Positions 12,528-20,495 of a DNA stretch of 38,703 bases are shown here, one piece after another; the stretch's first letter is position 1, and every line of letters begins with the position of its first letter. The notes beneath the pieces are model-generated. The model saw only the letters and a list, made by a program, of their open reading frames with translations, ran no database searches and had not been told where the DNA came from. Origin of the DNA: Pseudomonadota bacterium (GTDB lineage Bacteria > Pseudomonadota > Alphaproteobacteria > Caulobacterales > Caulobacteraceae); contig JAFAEC010000179.1 of assembly GCA_023424215.1 (NCBI GenBank), positions 1 through 38,703 on the forward strand, read 5' to 3'. A program made the position numbers and the translations under genes.

Positions 12528-15404
12528 ATGTCCGGGGCCCGCGCAACCAGGCGAATCCTGAAGTCGACCGTGGCCGCCGCCGCGGCCGGGGCGGTCGCGT
12601 TCGCCCCGCTGGCGCCGCTGGCCCAGGAGGCGGGCGCGGCGCTGGATCCGGTCACCATCCGCGTGGGGGCCAACGAGGCCTTCACCCGGGTCGAGTTCGC
12701 CGGCGTCATCGGCGCCCGCTCCCAGGTGCGCCGCGACGGCCGCGACGTCGTGGTGCGCATCGGCACGACCGCCGCGCCGGACGTCTCCCGCCTGCGGGTG
12801 GATCCGCCGCCCGGGGTCGAGAAGGTGGAGACGCGCGCCGTCCGCGGCGCCACCGAGGTGGTGCTGACCCTCGCCGAGGGAGCCGGCGTCCGCAACGGCG
12901 TGGCCGATGGCGCGGTCTGGCTCAATCTCTACGCCGAGGCTCCCGCCGCGCCGGAAGCATCCGCCTCCGCGGCGACTGTGCCGGTGATTTCCCGCGCCGC
13001 GCCGGACAAGGTCACCCTCGAGTTCCGCTGGGACGAGCCGGTGGGCGCCGCCGTCTTCCGCCGCGGAGAAGCGGTGTGGGTGGTGTTCGATCGCGCCGCC
13101 CGCCTCGACCTGGCGGGCGCCGAGGCGCTTGGGCCGGCCTCGTCGGCGCACTGGACGGGCGGGCCCGGTCACGTGGCCCTGCGCCTCGCCGCCCCGGTGG
13201 GGCTGGCCGTCTCGGCCGAGGCGCGCGGGCCGGTCTGGAGCGTGACCATCGGCGGTCCGGCGACCGCGGTCGAAGGGGTACTGATCGAACGGGACGAGGG
13301 CGGAAAGCCGGCCCTCGTGGCGCGCATGGCGGGCGCCACCAAGGCCATCTGGCTGACCGATCCCCTGGCCGGCGATCGTTTCGCCGCCGTCACCGCCCTC
13401 GCCCCGGGCAAGGGCTTCGGCGATCGCCGGAGCACCGTCGACATGGCCCTGCTGCCGACCGCGCAGGGGCTCGCCGTGGAGACGCCGGTCTCCGATCTGG
13501 CCATCCGCGCCGAGGGCGACCTGGTCACCCTCGAGCGTCCCGGCGGCCTGATCCTGTCGCCGCCCTCGGCCGCGCTGGAGGCTCCGGCGGCCAGCGCCGG
13601 CGCGCCGCGCAAGGCCCGTCACGCGGGGCTCATACTCGCCGAATGGGCCGATCCGGGGCACGCCGGCTTCGCGGCCCGCCACCGGGAATTGCAGGAGGCG
13701 GCCGCGACGGAAGCGGTGGCGGCCGGCGAGGACCCGCGCGCGCCCGTCGAGGCGCGGCTGGCGCTGGCCCGCTTCCTGGCCGGTTCGGGTCTCGGCTATG
13801 AGGCCGTCGGCGTGCTGAACGCCATCGTCGACCAGGCGCCCGGCATGGCCGGCGAGCCGGAACTGCGCGGTCTGCGCGGCGCCGCCCGCGCCTCCATCGG
13901 CCGCTTCGAGGAGGCCCAGGCCGACTTCGCCTCCGCCGCCGTCGCCGGCGACCCCGCGGCCGCCGTCTGGCGCGGCTACATCGCCAGTCGACAGGGCGAC
14001 TGGGCCGGAGCCCGGCAGGCCTTCGCGGCCGGCGCCAGGGTCGTGGACGACTTTCCGCCGGTGTGGCGCGCGCGTTTCGGGGCCGCCCACGCCGAGGCGG
14101 CGCTGGAGAGCGGCGACTTTCCCGCCGCCCGCGCCCTGCTCGCCTACGCCTTCAGTCAGGACATTCCCGCGGCCGAGCAACTCGCCGCCCGTCTGGTGCA
14201 GGCGCGGCTGTTCGAGAAGGAGGGCGTCGTCGACCGGGCGCTGGCGGTCTACACCGCCGTCGGCCGGGCCCCGCTCGAGAAGGTGGCCGTGCCGGCGCGG
14301 CTGGGCGTGGTGCGCCTGTCGCTCGGCAAGGGAACGATGAAGCCCGATGCGGCCGCGAAGGAGCTGGAAGCCCTGCGCTGGCGCTGGCGGGGCGACGCCG
14401 TCGAACTCGCGGTGATCCGCGAGCTGGGGCGTCTGTATCTCTCCCAGGGCCTGTATCGCGAGGCGCTGACCGCCCTGAAGGGAGCCGGCGCGCGCCTCAG
14501 CCGCCTGCCGGCTGCCACGGAGCTGTCCGCCGACCTTCTGGCCGCCTTCCGCATGCTGTTCCTCGAGGGCGGCGCCGACGGCCTGCAGCCGGTGCAGGCG
14601 CTGGGTCTGTTCTACGATTTCCGCGACCTGACCCCCATCGGCGCCGACGGCGACGAGATGGTGCGGCGGCTGGCGCGCCGGCTGGTCGACGTCGATCTGC
14701 TCGACCAGGCGGCCGAACTGCTCAAGCACCAGGTCGACGAGCGGCTGGAGGGGGTCGCGAAGGCGCAGGTGGCCACCGATCTGGCCCGGGTCTACCTGAT
14801 GGACCGTCAGCCCGAGGCGGCGCTGCAGGCCATCTGGAGCTCGCGCACCACCCTGTTGCCCAGCGCCCTGAACGCCGAGCGCCGGGCGCTGGAGGCGCGC
14901 GCCCTGACCGGGCTCGGCCGCTACGACCACGCCTCGGAGGTGCTGGGCTCGGACGCTTCTCCGGAAGCCCGCGACGTGCGCGCCGAGATCTACTGGAAGC
15001 AGGAGAAGTGGGGCGAGGCCGCCGCCCTCTATGAGGCCCGCCTCGGCGCCCGTCACGAGAACCCGGCGGCCCTGGCGCCCGACGAGGAGGCGCGGCTGAT
15101 CCGGGCGGGGGTCGGCTATTCGCTGGCCCGGGACACCGCGGGCCTGGCGCGGCTGTCGGCCCGCTACCGTCCGTTCGTCGAGGGCGCGCGCGCAAAGACT
15201 GCCCTCTCGATCGCCCTGGCCGGGATGGACGGGGCCGGCGCGCCGACCGACTTCGCCGCCCTGACCGCTTCGGCGGACACCTTCGCCGGGTGGGTGGCCG
15301 AGATGAAGGCCGACCTCAGACGCAAGACGGGCGGAGGCCGCCCTGCGGTCCCCGCCCGTCCACAGCCTGCGGCGGCGGCGCCGGCTGCCCGGCCCGCCGC
15401 CTGA
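12528..15404 (+). CDS. Large exported TPR-repeat protein
   Basis: 958 aa. N-terminal signal sequence (hydrophobic to about residue 32, ending APLAPLAQEA). Next come beta-rich segments with repeated VTIRVGANEAFTRVEF-like strands (about 40-300, reminiscent of AMIN-type domains). From about residue 400 there is a long alpha-helical stretch of TPR-like pairs (for example SIGRFEEAQADFASAA, RQGDWAGARQAFAAGA, SQGLYREALTALKGAG). A Pro/Ala-rich tail follows. It is likely periplasmic and scaffold-like. It is next to HU and the fliO-fliP unit, so a flagellar or envelope role is possible but only inferred. A lone CtrA half site TTAACC (12487-12492) precedes it. Confidence 0.8.
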   Translation: MSGARATRRILKSTVAAAAAGAVAFAPLAPLAQEAGAALDPVTIRVGANEAFTRVEFAGVIGARSQVRRDGRDVVVRIGTTAAPDVSRLRVDPPPGVEKVETRAVRGATEVVLTLAEGAGVRNGVADGAVWLNLYAEAPAAPEASASAATVPVISRAAPDKVTLEFRWDEPVGAAVFRRGEAVWVVFDRAARLDLAGAEALGPASSAHWTGGPGHVALRLAAPVGLAVSAEARGPVWSVTIGGPATAVEGVLIERDEGGKPALVARMAGATKAIWLTDPLAGDRFAAVTALAPGKGFGDRRSTVDMALLPTAQGLAVETPVSDLAIRAEGDLVTLERPGGLILSPPSAALEAPAASAGAPRKARHAGLILAEWADPGHAGFAARHRELQEAAATEAVAAGEDPRAPVEARLALARFLAGSGLGYEAVGVLNAIVDQAPGMAGEPELRGLRGAARASIGRFEEAQADFASAAVAGDPAAAVWRGYIASRQGDWAGARQAFAAGARVVDDFPPVWRARFGAAHAEAALESGDFPAARALLAYAFSQDIPAAEQLAARLVQARLFEKEGVVDRALAVYTAVGRAPLEKVAVPARLGVVRLSLGKGTMKPDAAAKELEALRWRWRGDAVELAVIRELGRLYLSQGLYREALTALKGAGARLSRLPAATELSADLLAAFRMLFLEGGADGLQPVQALGLFYDFRDLTPIGADGDEMVRRLARRLVDVDLLDQAAELLKHQVDERLEGVAKAQVATDLARVYLMDRQPEAALQAIWSSRTTLLPSALNAERRALEARALTGLGRYDHASEVLGSDASPEARDVRAEIYWKQEKWGEAAALYEARLGARHENPAALAPDEEARLIRAGVGYSLARDTAGLARLSARYRPFVEGARAKTALSIALAGMDGAGAPTDFAALTASADTFAGWVAEMKADLRRKTGGGRPAVPARPQPAAAAPAARPAA

Positions 15405-15410
15405 TCCGGC

Positions 15411-15689
15411 TTACTTGTTGACCGCGTCCTTGAGCGGCTTCGAGACGCGGAAGCGCACGGCCTTCGAAGCGGCGATCTTGATGGTCTGACCGGTGGCCGG
15501 GTTGCGGCCTTCACGGGCGGCGCGCTCGGCGGTGTCGAACACGCCGAGGTTCGAGATGCGGACGTCCTGGCCCGAGGTCAGCGACTTGTGGATGTTCTTC
15601 ACGACGGCGTCGAGGACGCGGCCGGCGTCGGCTTGGCTGACGCCCGCGTCCTTGGCGACGGCGGCGATGAGTTCGGCTTGAGTGGTCAT
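15411..15689 (-). CDS. hup: HU-family nucleoid protein
   Basis: 92 aa. It matches the HU/IHF fold: MTTQAELIAAVAKDAGVSQADA at the start, RISNLGVFDTAERAAREGRNPATGQ across the dimer core, and the DNA-binding arm ending KAVRFRVSKPLKDAVNK. The GRNPATG motif is intact. It bends and packages DNA non-specifically. The stop lies 6 nt from the stop of the convergent TPR gene. An intergenic region of 121 nt upstream contains one GATTC site. Confidence 0.95.
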   Translation of the reverse strand: MTTQAELIAAVAKDAGVSQADAGRVLDAVVKNIHKSLTSGQDVRISNLGVFDTAERAAREGRNPATGQTIKIAASKAVRFRVSKPLKDAVNK

Positions 15690-15810
15690 TGTGGGTCGTT
15701 TCCCGATTGAAGTTCGCCCCCCGATTCCGGGGCGATGACCGGGGGATCAACGCCGCTTTTTCGCCGCATGGCAAGCGGCTTTGCCTCTGAAAGCCTTACA
15801 GACTGGGGAT

Positions 15811-16626
15811 TTACCCTGTTCCGGAGGCTCTCTGGAAGCTCTCCACGAGGCTTCCGGCGACCAGTCGCCAGCCGTCCACGAGCACGAAGAAGATCAGCTT
15901 GAACGGCAGCGAGACCACTACCGGAGGCAGCATCATCATGCCCATCGACATAAGCACGCTGGCGACCACCAGATCGATCACAAGGAACGGAACGAAAAGG
16001 AGAAATCCGATCTCGAAGGCGCGCTTCAGCTCACTGATCATGAAGGCCGGAGTGATCACCCGGAGGGGCAGGTCGGCGGCGCTCGACGGGGCCTCGATCT
16101 GCGACAGTCGCGTGAACAGGGCGAGGTCGTCCTGGTCCACCTGGCCGAGCATGAAGGTCTTCACCGGTTCGGACGCCGCGTCGAAGGCCTGCGGCAGCTC
16201 CATCTGCTGGTCCATCAGCGGCCGGATGCCCGAATCATAGGCGTCCTGCCACGTCGGGGCCATGACGATGGCGCTCAGGAACAGGGCCAGCGACACCAGC
16301 ACCGCGTTCGGCGGCGACTGCTGCATGCCCAGGGCGGTGCGCAGCAGCGACAGCACCACCACGATGCGCACGAAGCTGGTGGTCATGATGACGATCGAGG
16401 GGGCCAGCGACAGCACCGTCATCAGCCCGACCAGCTGCACCACGCGCTGCGTCAGCCCGGCGCCGGTGCCGAGGTCGATGTTGATCGCCGCGCCCGATTG
16501 CGCCGCCTCCTGCGCCAGTGCGGCCAGCGGCCAGATAAGGCAGAAGGCCGTGGTCAGCAGCGACAGCAGGGCCGCCCGCTTCAGCTCGGCGCGGGTCGGC
16601 ACGACGAACAGGGGGGCGGGCTTCAC
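15811..16626 (-). CDS. fliP: Flagellar export gate protein FliP
   Basis: 271 aa. Signal-like N-terminus, periplasmic stretch, then the FliP core: VVQLVGLMTVLSLAPSIVIMTTSFVRIVVVLSLLRTALG and the C-terminal FMISELKRAFEIGFLLFVPFLVIDLVVASVLMSMGMMM. With FliQ and FliR it forms the helical export-gate channel of the flagellar type III apparatus. The start is the GTG at 16626, overlapping the fliO stop (GTGA). Confidence 0.97.
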   Translation of the reverse strand: MKPAPLFVVPTRAELKRAALLSLLTTAFCLIWPLAALAQEAAQSGAAINIDLGTGAGLTQRVVQLVGLMTVLSLAPSIVIMTTSFVRIVVVLSLLRTALGMQQSPPNAVLVSLALFLSAIVMAPTWQDAYDSGIRPLMDQQMELPQAFDAASEPVKTFMLGQVDQDDLALFTRLSQIEAPSSAADLPLRVITPAFMISELKRAFEIGFLLFVPFLVIDLVVASVLMSMGMMMLPPVVVSLPFKLIFFVLVDGWRLVAGSLVESFQRASGTG

Positions 16627-16892
16627 TGGGCGTCCCCGCGGGGTTCGATCAGTTCGCGGCCCTCGCCGAGCAGTAGCAGGCGTTCCTCGGAGTCGACCCG
16701 CACCAGCACCAGCCGGCGGGCCGGGTCCAGCACCAGGGTCTCGACCACCTGCATGCGCCGCTCGCCGCGCTCGGCGCTCAGCTTCGCCAGCAGCTGCGGG
16801 GCGTACCGCCGCGCCGCCCAGGCCGCCAGTCCGATGACCCCGAGGGTGAAGGCGAGGGCGAACAGGGCCCTGAGCAGGTCGAGGAAATTCAT
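16623..16892 (-). CDS. fliO: Flagellar biosynthesis protein FliO
   Basis: 89 aa. One N-terminal transmembrane segment (LLRALFALAFTLGVIGLAAWAARRY) and a short cytoplasmic domain (RRMQVVETLVLDPARRLVLVRVDSEERLLLLGEG), the FliO pattern. It assists FliP assembly into the export gate. I chose ATG 16892; the frame is open further upstream but that part runs through the divergent promoter. It is translationally coupled to fliP through a 4-nt overlap. Confidence 0.92.
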   Translation of the reverse strand: MNFLDLLRALFALAFTLGVIGLAAWAARRYAPQLLAKLSAERGERRMQVVETLVLDPARRLVLVRVDSEERLLLLGEGRELIEPRGDAQ

Positions 16893-16926
16893 GCGGCGCG
16901 GCCCCGCCGGCGCCCGTGCCGGCGGC

Positions 16927-16962
16927 CGCAGACTCCTGCGACTATGGTTAACGCCGCGTTGA
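16927..16962 (-). promoter_or_regulatory. CtrA-type promoter of fliO-fliP
   Basis: On the minus strand TCAA-N7-TTAACC (16962-16946) fits the CtrA box. Five bases on lies CGCAG-N4-CTGCG (16940-16927), a palindrome related to but not identical with the element in the other three flagellar promoters. One nucleotide separates it from the flgB box. Confidence 0.55.
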
Positions 16963-16963
16963 G

Positions 16964-17001
16964 ATAACCCTCCATTAACCATGGAGGCGGCAGTTTCTGC
17001 C
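16964..17001 (+). promoter_or_regulatory. CtrA-type class II promoter of flgB-flgC-fliE
   Basis: ATAA-N7-TTAACC (16964-16980) fits the CtrA box. After A and six bases comes CGGCAGTTTCTGCC (16988-17001), whose core GGCAG-TTT-CTGCC is a perfect palindrome. Box and element are identically spaced in the fliQ and fliF promoters. A GAATC CcrM site follows at 17006. Confidence 0.8.
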
Positions 17002-17040
17002 CATCGAATCGTGGGCGATCCGCGCCCGGAGAAAAGCGCC

Positions 17041-17445
17041 TTGGGCTTCGCCGACCTGCCGCTGATCAGCCAGATCAAGGGCCGCCTGAACTGGCTCGAC
17101 GAGCGGCAGCGCGTCATCGCACAGAACGTCGCCAACTCCGACACGCCCGGCTATGTCGGCCGCGACCTCCAGCTGCCGACCGACTTCGCCGCGGCCCTGC
17201 GCAACGGCGGGCCGCTGACGATGACCCGCACCAGCGCCATGCACATCGCCCCGGCCGGACAGGCCGCGCGCTTCGACGCCGTCGCCGCGCCGGACTCCGA
17301 GACCACCCTCGACGGCAATGCAGTGGTGGTCGAGGAGCAGATGCTGAAGATGGCCGAGAGCCGCATGGCCTACGACGCGGCCATCGGCTTCTACCAGAAG
17401 TCCATGCAGATGCTGCGCATGGCCGCGCGCCCGCCGGGCCGCTGA
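17041..17445 (+). CDS. flgB: Flagellar proximal rod protein FlgB
   Basis: 134 aa. It shows the FlgB start pattern (LPLISQIKGRLNWLDERQRVIAQNVANSDTPGYVGRDLQLP, about residues 6-45) and the C-terminal amphipathic helix (VVVEEQMLKMAESRMAYDAAIGFYQKSMQMLRMA). It is a rod subunit exported without cleavable signal. The start is a TTG at 17041 preceded by GGAG nine bases earlier. An upstream in-frame ATG (16981) lies inside the promoter and is rejected. Confidence 0.93.
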   Translation: MGFADLPLISQIKGRLNWLDERQRVIAQNVANSDTPGYVGRDLQLPTDFAAALRNGGPLTMTRTSAMHIAPAGQAARFDAVAAPDSETTLDGNAVVVEEQMLKMAESRMAYDAAIGFYQKSMQMLRMAARPPGR

Positions 17446-17462
17446 GCGCAGGGGAGTAGCCG

Positions 17463-17882
17463 ATGCCCGATCCCGTCCCGCCCCGGAACAACGCCATGGC
17501 CGTGGCCGCCAGCGCCCTCAAGGCGCAGCAGTCGCGCATGCGCGTCATCGCCGAGAACATCGCCAACGCCCAGTCGACGGCGCAGGTCGCCGGCGGCGAG
17601 CCCTACCGCCGCCAGATCCCGGTCTTTCAGGCGCGCGAGATCGACGGCGTCACCGGCGTGACCCTGGCCGAGGTCCGTCCGGACCAGGGCGACTTCCGGT
17701 CCGAATACGACCCGTCCCATCCGGCCGCCAACGCCGAGGGCTACGTCCTGCGACCCAACGTCGACACCCTGGTCGAGGCGATGGACATGCGCGAGGCGCA
17801 GCGCGCCTACGAGGCCAACCTCAACGTCATCGAGACGGCGCGGTCGATGGAGATGCGCACCCTCGATCTGCTCAAGAAGTAG
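17463..17882 (+). CDS. flgC: Flagellar proximal rod protein FlgC
   Basis: 139 aa. N-terminal rod motif AVAASALKAQQSRMRVIAENIANAQST and the C-terminal MDMREAQRAYEANLNVIETARSMEMRTLDLLKK, both typical of FlgC. It assembles the rod with FlgB. It lies 17 nt after flgB and is followed by fliE after 10 nt: one transcript. ATG 17463 has GGGGAGT upstream. Confidence 0.97.
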   Translation: MPDPVPPRNNAMAVAASALKAQQSRMRVIAENIANAQSTAQVAGGEPYRRQIPVFQAREIDGVTGVTLAEVRPDQGDFRSEYDPSHPAANAEGYVLRPNVDTLVEAMDMREAQRAYEANLNVIETARSMEMRTLDLLKK

Positions 17883-17892
17883 GGGCTGAGCG

Positions 17893-18192
17893 ATGAATCC
17901 CTTGATGGCGGCCAAGGCCTATGCGGCGGTCCAGGGCGGGGCCCTGCCGACCGCTCCCGCCGCGTCCGCCGCCCAGTCCGGCTTCGCCGAACTGCTGACC
18001 AACGTCATGGGCGACATGACCCAGGCCTCGCGCGCGGCCGAGACCCAGATGGCCTCCGTCGTACAGGGGCAGGGCAGCCTGATCGACGTCGTCACCGCCG
18101 TCTCCTCCGCCGAGGCCTCGCTGGAGACGGTCATGGCCGTCCGCGATCAGGTGATTCAGGCCTACCAGGAAATCATGCGCATGCCGATCTGA
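17893..18192 (+). CDS. fliE: Flagellar hook-basal body protein FliE
   Basis: 99 aa. Short N-terminal stretch, then FAELLTNVMGDMTQASRAAETQMASVVQGQ and the conserved end VVTAVSSAEASLETVMAVRDQVIQAYQEIMRMPI. FliE links the MS ring to the rod. It is the last gene of the flgB unit and converges with an oxygenase gene whose stop is 10 nt away. Confidence 0.96.
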   Translation: MNPLMAAKAYAAVQGGALPTAPAASAAQSGFAELLTNVMGDMTQASRAAETQMASVVQGQGSLIDVVTAVSSAEASLETVMAVRDQVIQAYQEIMRMPI

Positions 18193-18202
18193 CGGCGCGC
18201 CG

Positions 18203-19051
18203 TCAGGGTCGCGGCGCCCGTCCCCTCAGCCACTGCGACAGCACCCGCTTCTCGCCCCGCGTCGGCGGCAGGCCGGCGTGGCGCGTCCGCGGATCGGCGG
18301 ACCCGTCGGGCAGGGTGTTGGCCCACAGAAGGGCGTCGCCCTTCCGCCCCCGCCAGCGCAGACCGCCGGCCTCGAACGCCGTCTCGCCCCCTTCGTAGTC
18401 CTCGTTGAGGTAGACCAGACAGGTGGCGATGCGCTGGCCCCGCCGGCGCAGGTCCTCGGCATAGGCGGGATTGGCCGGATCCAGCCAGTCCACGTGCCAG
18501 TCGAAGCTCTGCCCGACCGCGTAACGCAGCACCTGCGTCCACTCCAGTCCCGCCACCGGCAGGCCCGCGGTCCGGGCGATCCGTTCCCGCACCACCGCCA
18601 GCACCACGTCCATCTCAGGCAGTTCGAAGCGGGCCGCGTCATTGGTGCGAACCGCCTCGCGGCGAGCCTCGCCGGTCCGCGGGTCGTAGACCAGCGCCGG
18701 CGCGCTGATCCCCGCCGCCCGCGCCGACAGGTGCTCGCAGATCGCCGGCGGAAGAAAGCCCTCGATCGCCAGCACGGCCGGTCCGTCCGCCAGCAGCGGG
18801 CGGGGAGCCGGAGCGTTCAGCCAGGCCGGGAGCCCGCCGCCCCATCCCTGCAGCAGGTCCTGCTGTGCGATGGCCGTCGCCGCGCCCAGCTCCGCCGCCC
18901 GCGCCAGCAGGTCCAGGGCCGCGTTCCAGTCCGGCGCCACGCCCAGGCCGATGGCGGTCAGCACCGCCAGCCGGTGCGCGGCCTCTGCGTCGCCGGCTTC
19001 GGCCGAACGGCGAAGGGCCGCGGGATCGGGAGCGGGAGAAGGGCCAGTCAC
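18203..19051 (-). CDS. 2-oxoglutarate/Fe(II)-dependent dioxygenase (prolyl 4-hydroxylase-like) with Sel1-like N-terminus
   Basis: 282 aa. N-terminal helical repeats resemble Sel1 units (AEAGDAEAAHRLAVL...). The C-terminal double-stranded beta-helix has the iron ligands HVD (His186, Asp188) and His258 (TRHAGLPPTRGEKR), with Lys268 as the likely 2OG carboxylate ligand. It would hydroxylate a protein or small substrate; the substrate is unknown. The start is a GTG at 19051. It has no operon partner: convergent to fliE and divergent from the amidohydrolase. Confidence 0.87.
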   Translation of the reverse strand: MTGPSPAPDPAALRRSAEAGDAEAAHRLAVLTAIGLGVAPDWNAALDLLARAAELGAATAIAQQDLLQGWGGGLPAWLNAPAPRPLLADGPAVLAIEGFLPPAICEHLSARAAGISAPALVYDPRTGEARREAVRTNDAARFELPEMDVVLAVVRERIARTAGLPVAGLEWTQVLRYAVGQSFDWHVDWLDPANPAYAEDLRRRGQRIATCLVYLNEDYEGGETAFEAGGLRWRGRKGDALLWANTLPDGSADPRTRHAGLPPTRGEKRVLSQWLRGRAPRP

Positions 19052-19166
19052 CGCCCGCTTCTACGTCCGGCCGCCCGCCCGCGCCAAGCTTACGGCGATT
19101 TCATCTTCGGCCGCGCATCCGGGGCGATCCGGTGCGGCCTCTTCCTGCCGCAACACCGGAGCTTCC

Positions 19167-20489
19167 ATGGACCGCCTTTCCCTCGCCGCCTGCGCGGCCG
19201 CCCTGCTCGCCGCCGCCCTGCCGGCCGCGGCCTCCGCCCAGCCGGTGCCCCAGTCCTTGACCCTCGTCCGGGCCGGAAACCTGTTCGACTCGGAAGCCGG
19301 GCGCATGGTCGGCCCGCGCGACATCCTGATCCGCGGCCGCCGCATCGCCGAGGTGGGCCAGGGCCTCACCGCCCCGGAAGGCGCGACGGTGGTCGACCTG
19401 TCGCGCTGCTCGGTCATTCCCGGCCTGATCGACGGCCACACTCACCTGCTGCTCGAGGAAGGCTTCTCCGAAAACCTTTCCATTGTCGCCGCCCGCGACC
19501 AGTCGCTCCAGGGTGACGTGGTGCGCAGCCTCGCCGGCGCCCGCCGTTCTCGGGAGTATCTGGAAGCCGGCTTCACCAGCGTGCGCGATCTGGGCAATTC
19601 GGGCCGGTTCCTCGATCTCATGCTGGAGCAGGGCATCCGCGCGGACTCCGTGCCGGGGCCCCGCATCTACGGGTCCGGCCCCGGCCTCGCACCGGCCGGC
19701 GGTCAGCTGGAGCCGCAGCCGCACGACCCGCATCATCTGGTCGACGCCGAGTACCGCATCATCAACGGCGTCGACGACGCCCGCGCGGCGGTGCGCGAGG
19801 CGATCGCCCGGGGCGCCGAGGTGATCAAGATCTACGCCGAAGCCACGCCCCAGCGCACCCGGCTGTCGCCCGAGGAGATGGCCGCCATCGTCGCCGAGGC
19901 GAAGCGCCATCGCATCCCCGTCGCCGCCCACGCCACCCGCGACGAGGCCGTGCGCGAGGCGGTCGAGGCCGGCGTCACCTCGATCGAGCACGCCTATCAG
20001 GTCTCGGACGAGACGCTGCGGCTGATGGCGGAGAAGGGTGTCTGGCTGGTGCCGACCGACGTCTCGTTCGAGCGCGCGGTGGAGATCACCTCCGGCTGGC
20101 CGCAGCGGCCGCCGCGCGAGGAGATCGAGCGTCATCTGGAAGAGAACCGCGATCGCGTCCGCCGCGCGCGTCGGCTGGGGGTCCGCATCGCCGCGGGGTC
20201 GGACGCGTACGGCCCGTCGCAACTGGGGCGGGGCGGATCCGCCCTCGGGGTGCTCGACGCCTATGTCGAATCCGGCATGAGTCCCGCGGAGGTGCTGCAG
20301 AGCGCCACCTGGGAGGCGGGGCGCATGCTCGGCGACGACGGCCTGGGCGTCGTCCGGCCGCGGGCCTGGGCCGATCTGGTCGCGGTGGAGGGCGACCCGA
20401 CGCAGGCGCTGGCCCCGCTGCGGACGCCGCGTCTCGTGATGAAGGCGGGCCGCGTCGAGGTCGGGTCGGCTGCGTCCTGCTCCGGCTGA
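19167..20489 (+). CDS. Exported metal-dependent amidohydrolase
   Basis: 440 aa. Signal peptide (MDRLSLAACAAALLAAALPAAASAQ), then an amidohydrolase barrel: GLIDGHTH (metal-binding His91, His93), EVIKIYAEA (the position of the bridging Lys), PVAAHATRDEA, TSIEHAYQVSD, and AAGSDAYGP (active-site Asp). This subgroup includes imidazolonepropionase-related and Xaa-Pro dipeptidase-type hydrolases in the periplasm. ATG 19167 is preceded by CGGAG; an upstream in-frame ATG (18870) lies inside the oxygenase gene and is not used. The exact substrate is undetermined. Confidence 0.88.
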   Translation: MDRLSLAACAAALLAAALPAAASAQPVPQSLTLVRAGNLFDSEAGRMVGPRDILIRGRRIAEVGQGLTAPEGATVVDLSRCSVIPGLIDGHTHLLLEEGFSENLSIVAARDQSLQGDVVRSLAGARRSREYLEAGFTSVRDLGNSGRFLDLMLEQGIRADSVPGPRIYGSGPGLAPAGGQLEPQPHDPHHLVDAEYRIINGVDDARAAVREAIARGAEVIKIYAEATPQRTRLSPEEMAAIVAEAKRHRIPVAAHATRDEAVREAVEAGVTSIEHAYQVSDETLRLMAEKGVWLVPTDVSFERAVEITSGWPQRPPREEIERHLEENRDRVRRARRLGVRIAAGSDAYGPSQLGRGGSALGVLDAYVESGMSPAEVLQSATWEAGRMLGDDGLGVVRPRAWADLVAVEGDPTQALAPLRTPRLVMKAGRVEVGSAASCSG

Positions 20490-20495
20490 TCCGGC

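Noticed and set aside
12477..15056. Long minus-strand open frame opposite the TPR gene
   Set aside because: Composition typical of an antisense shadow; no family motif or ribosome site. The plus frame has signal peptide and TPR repeats.
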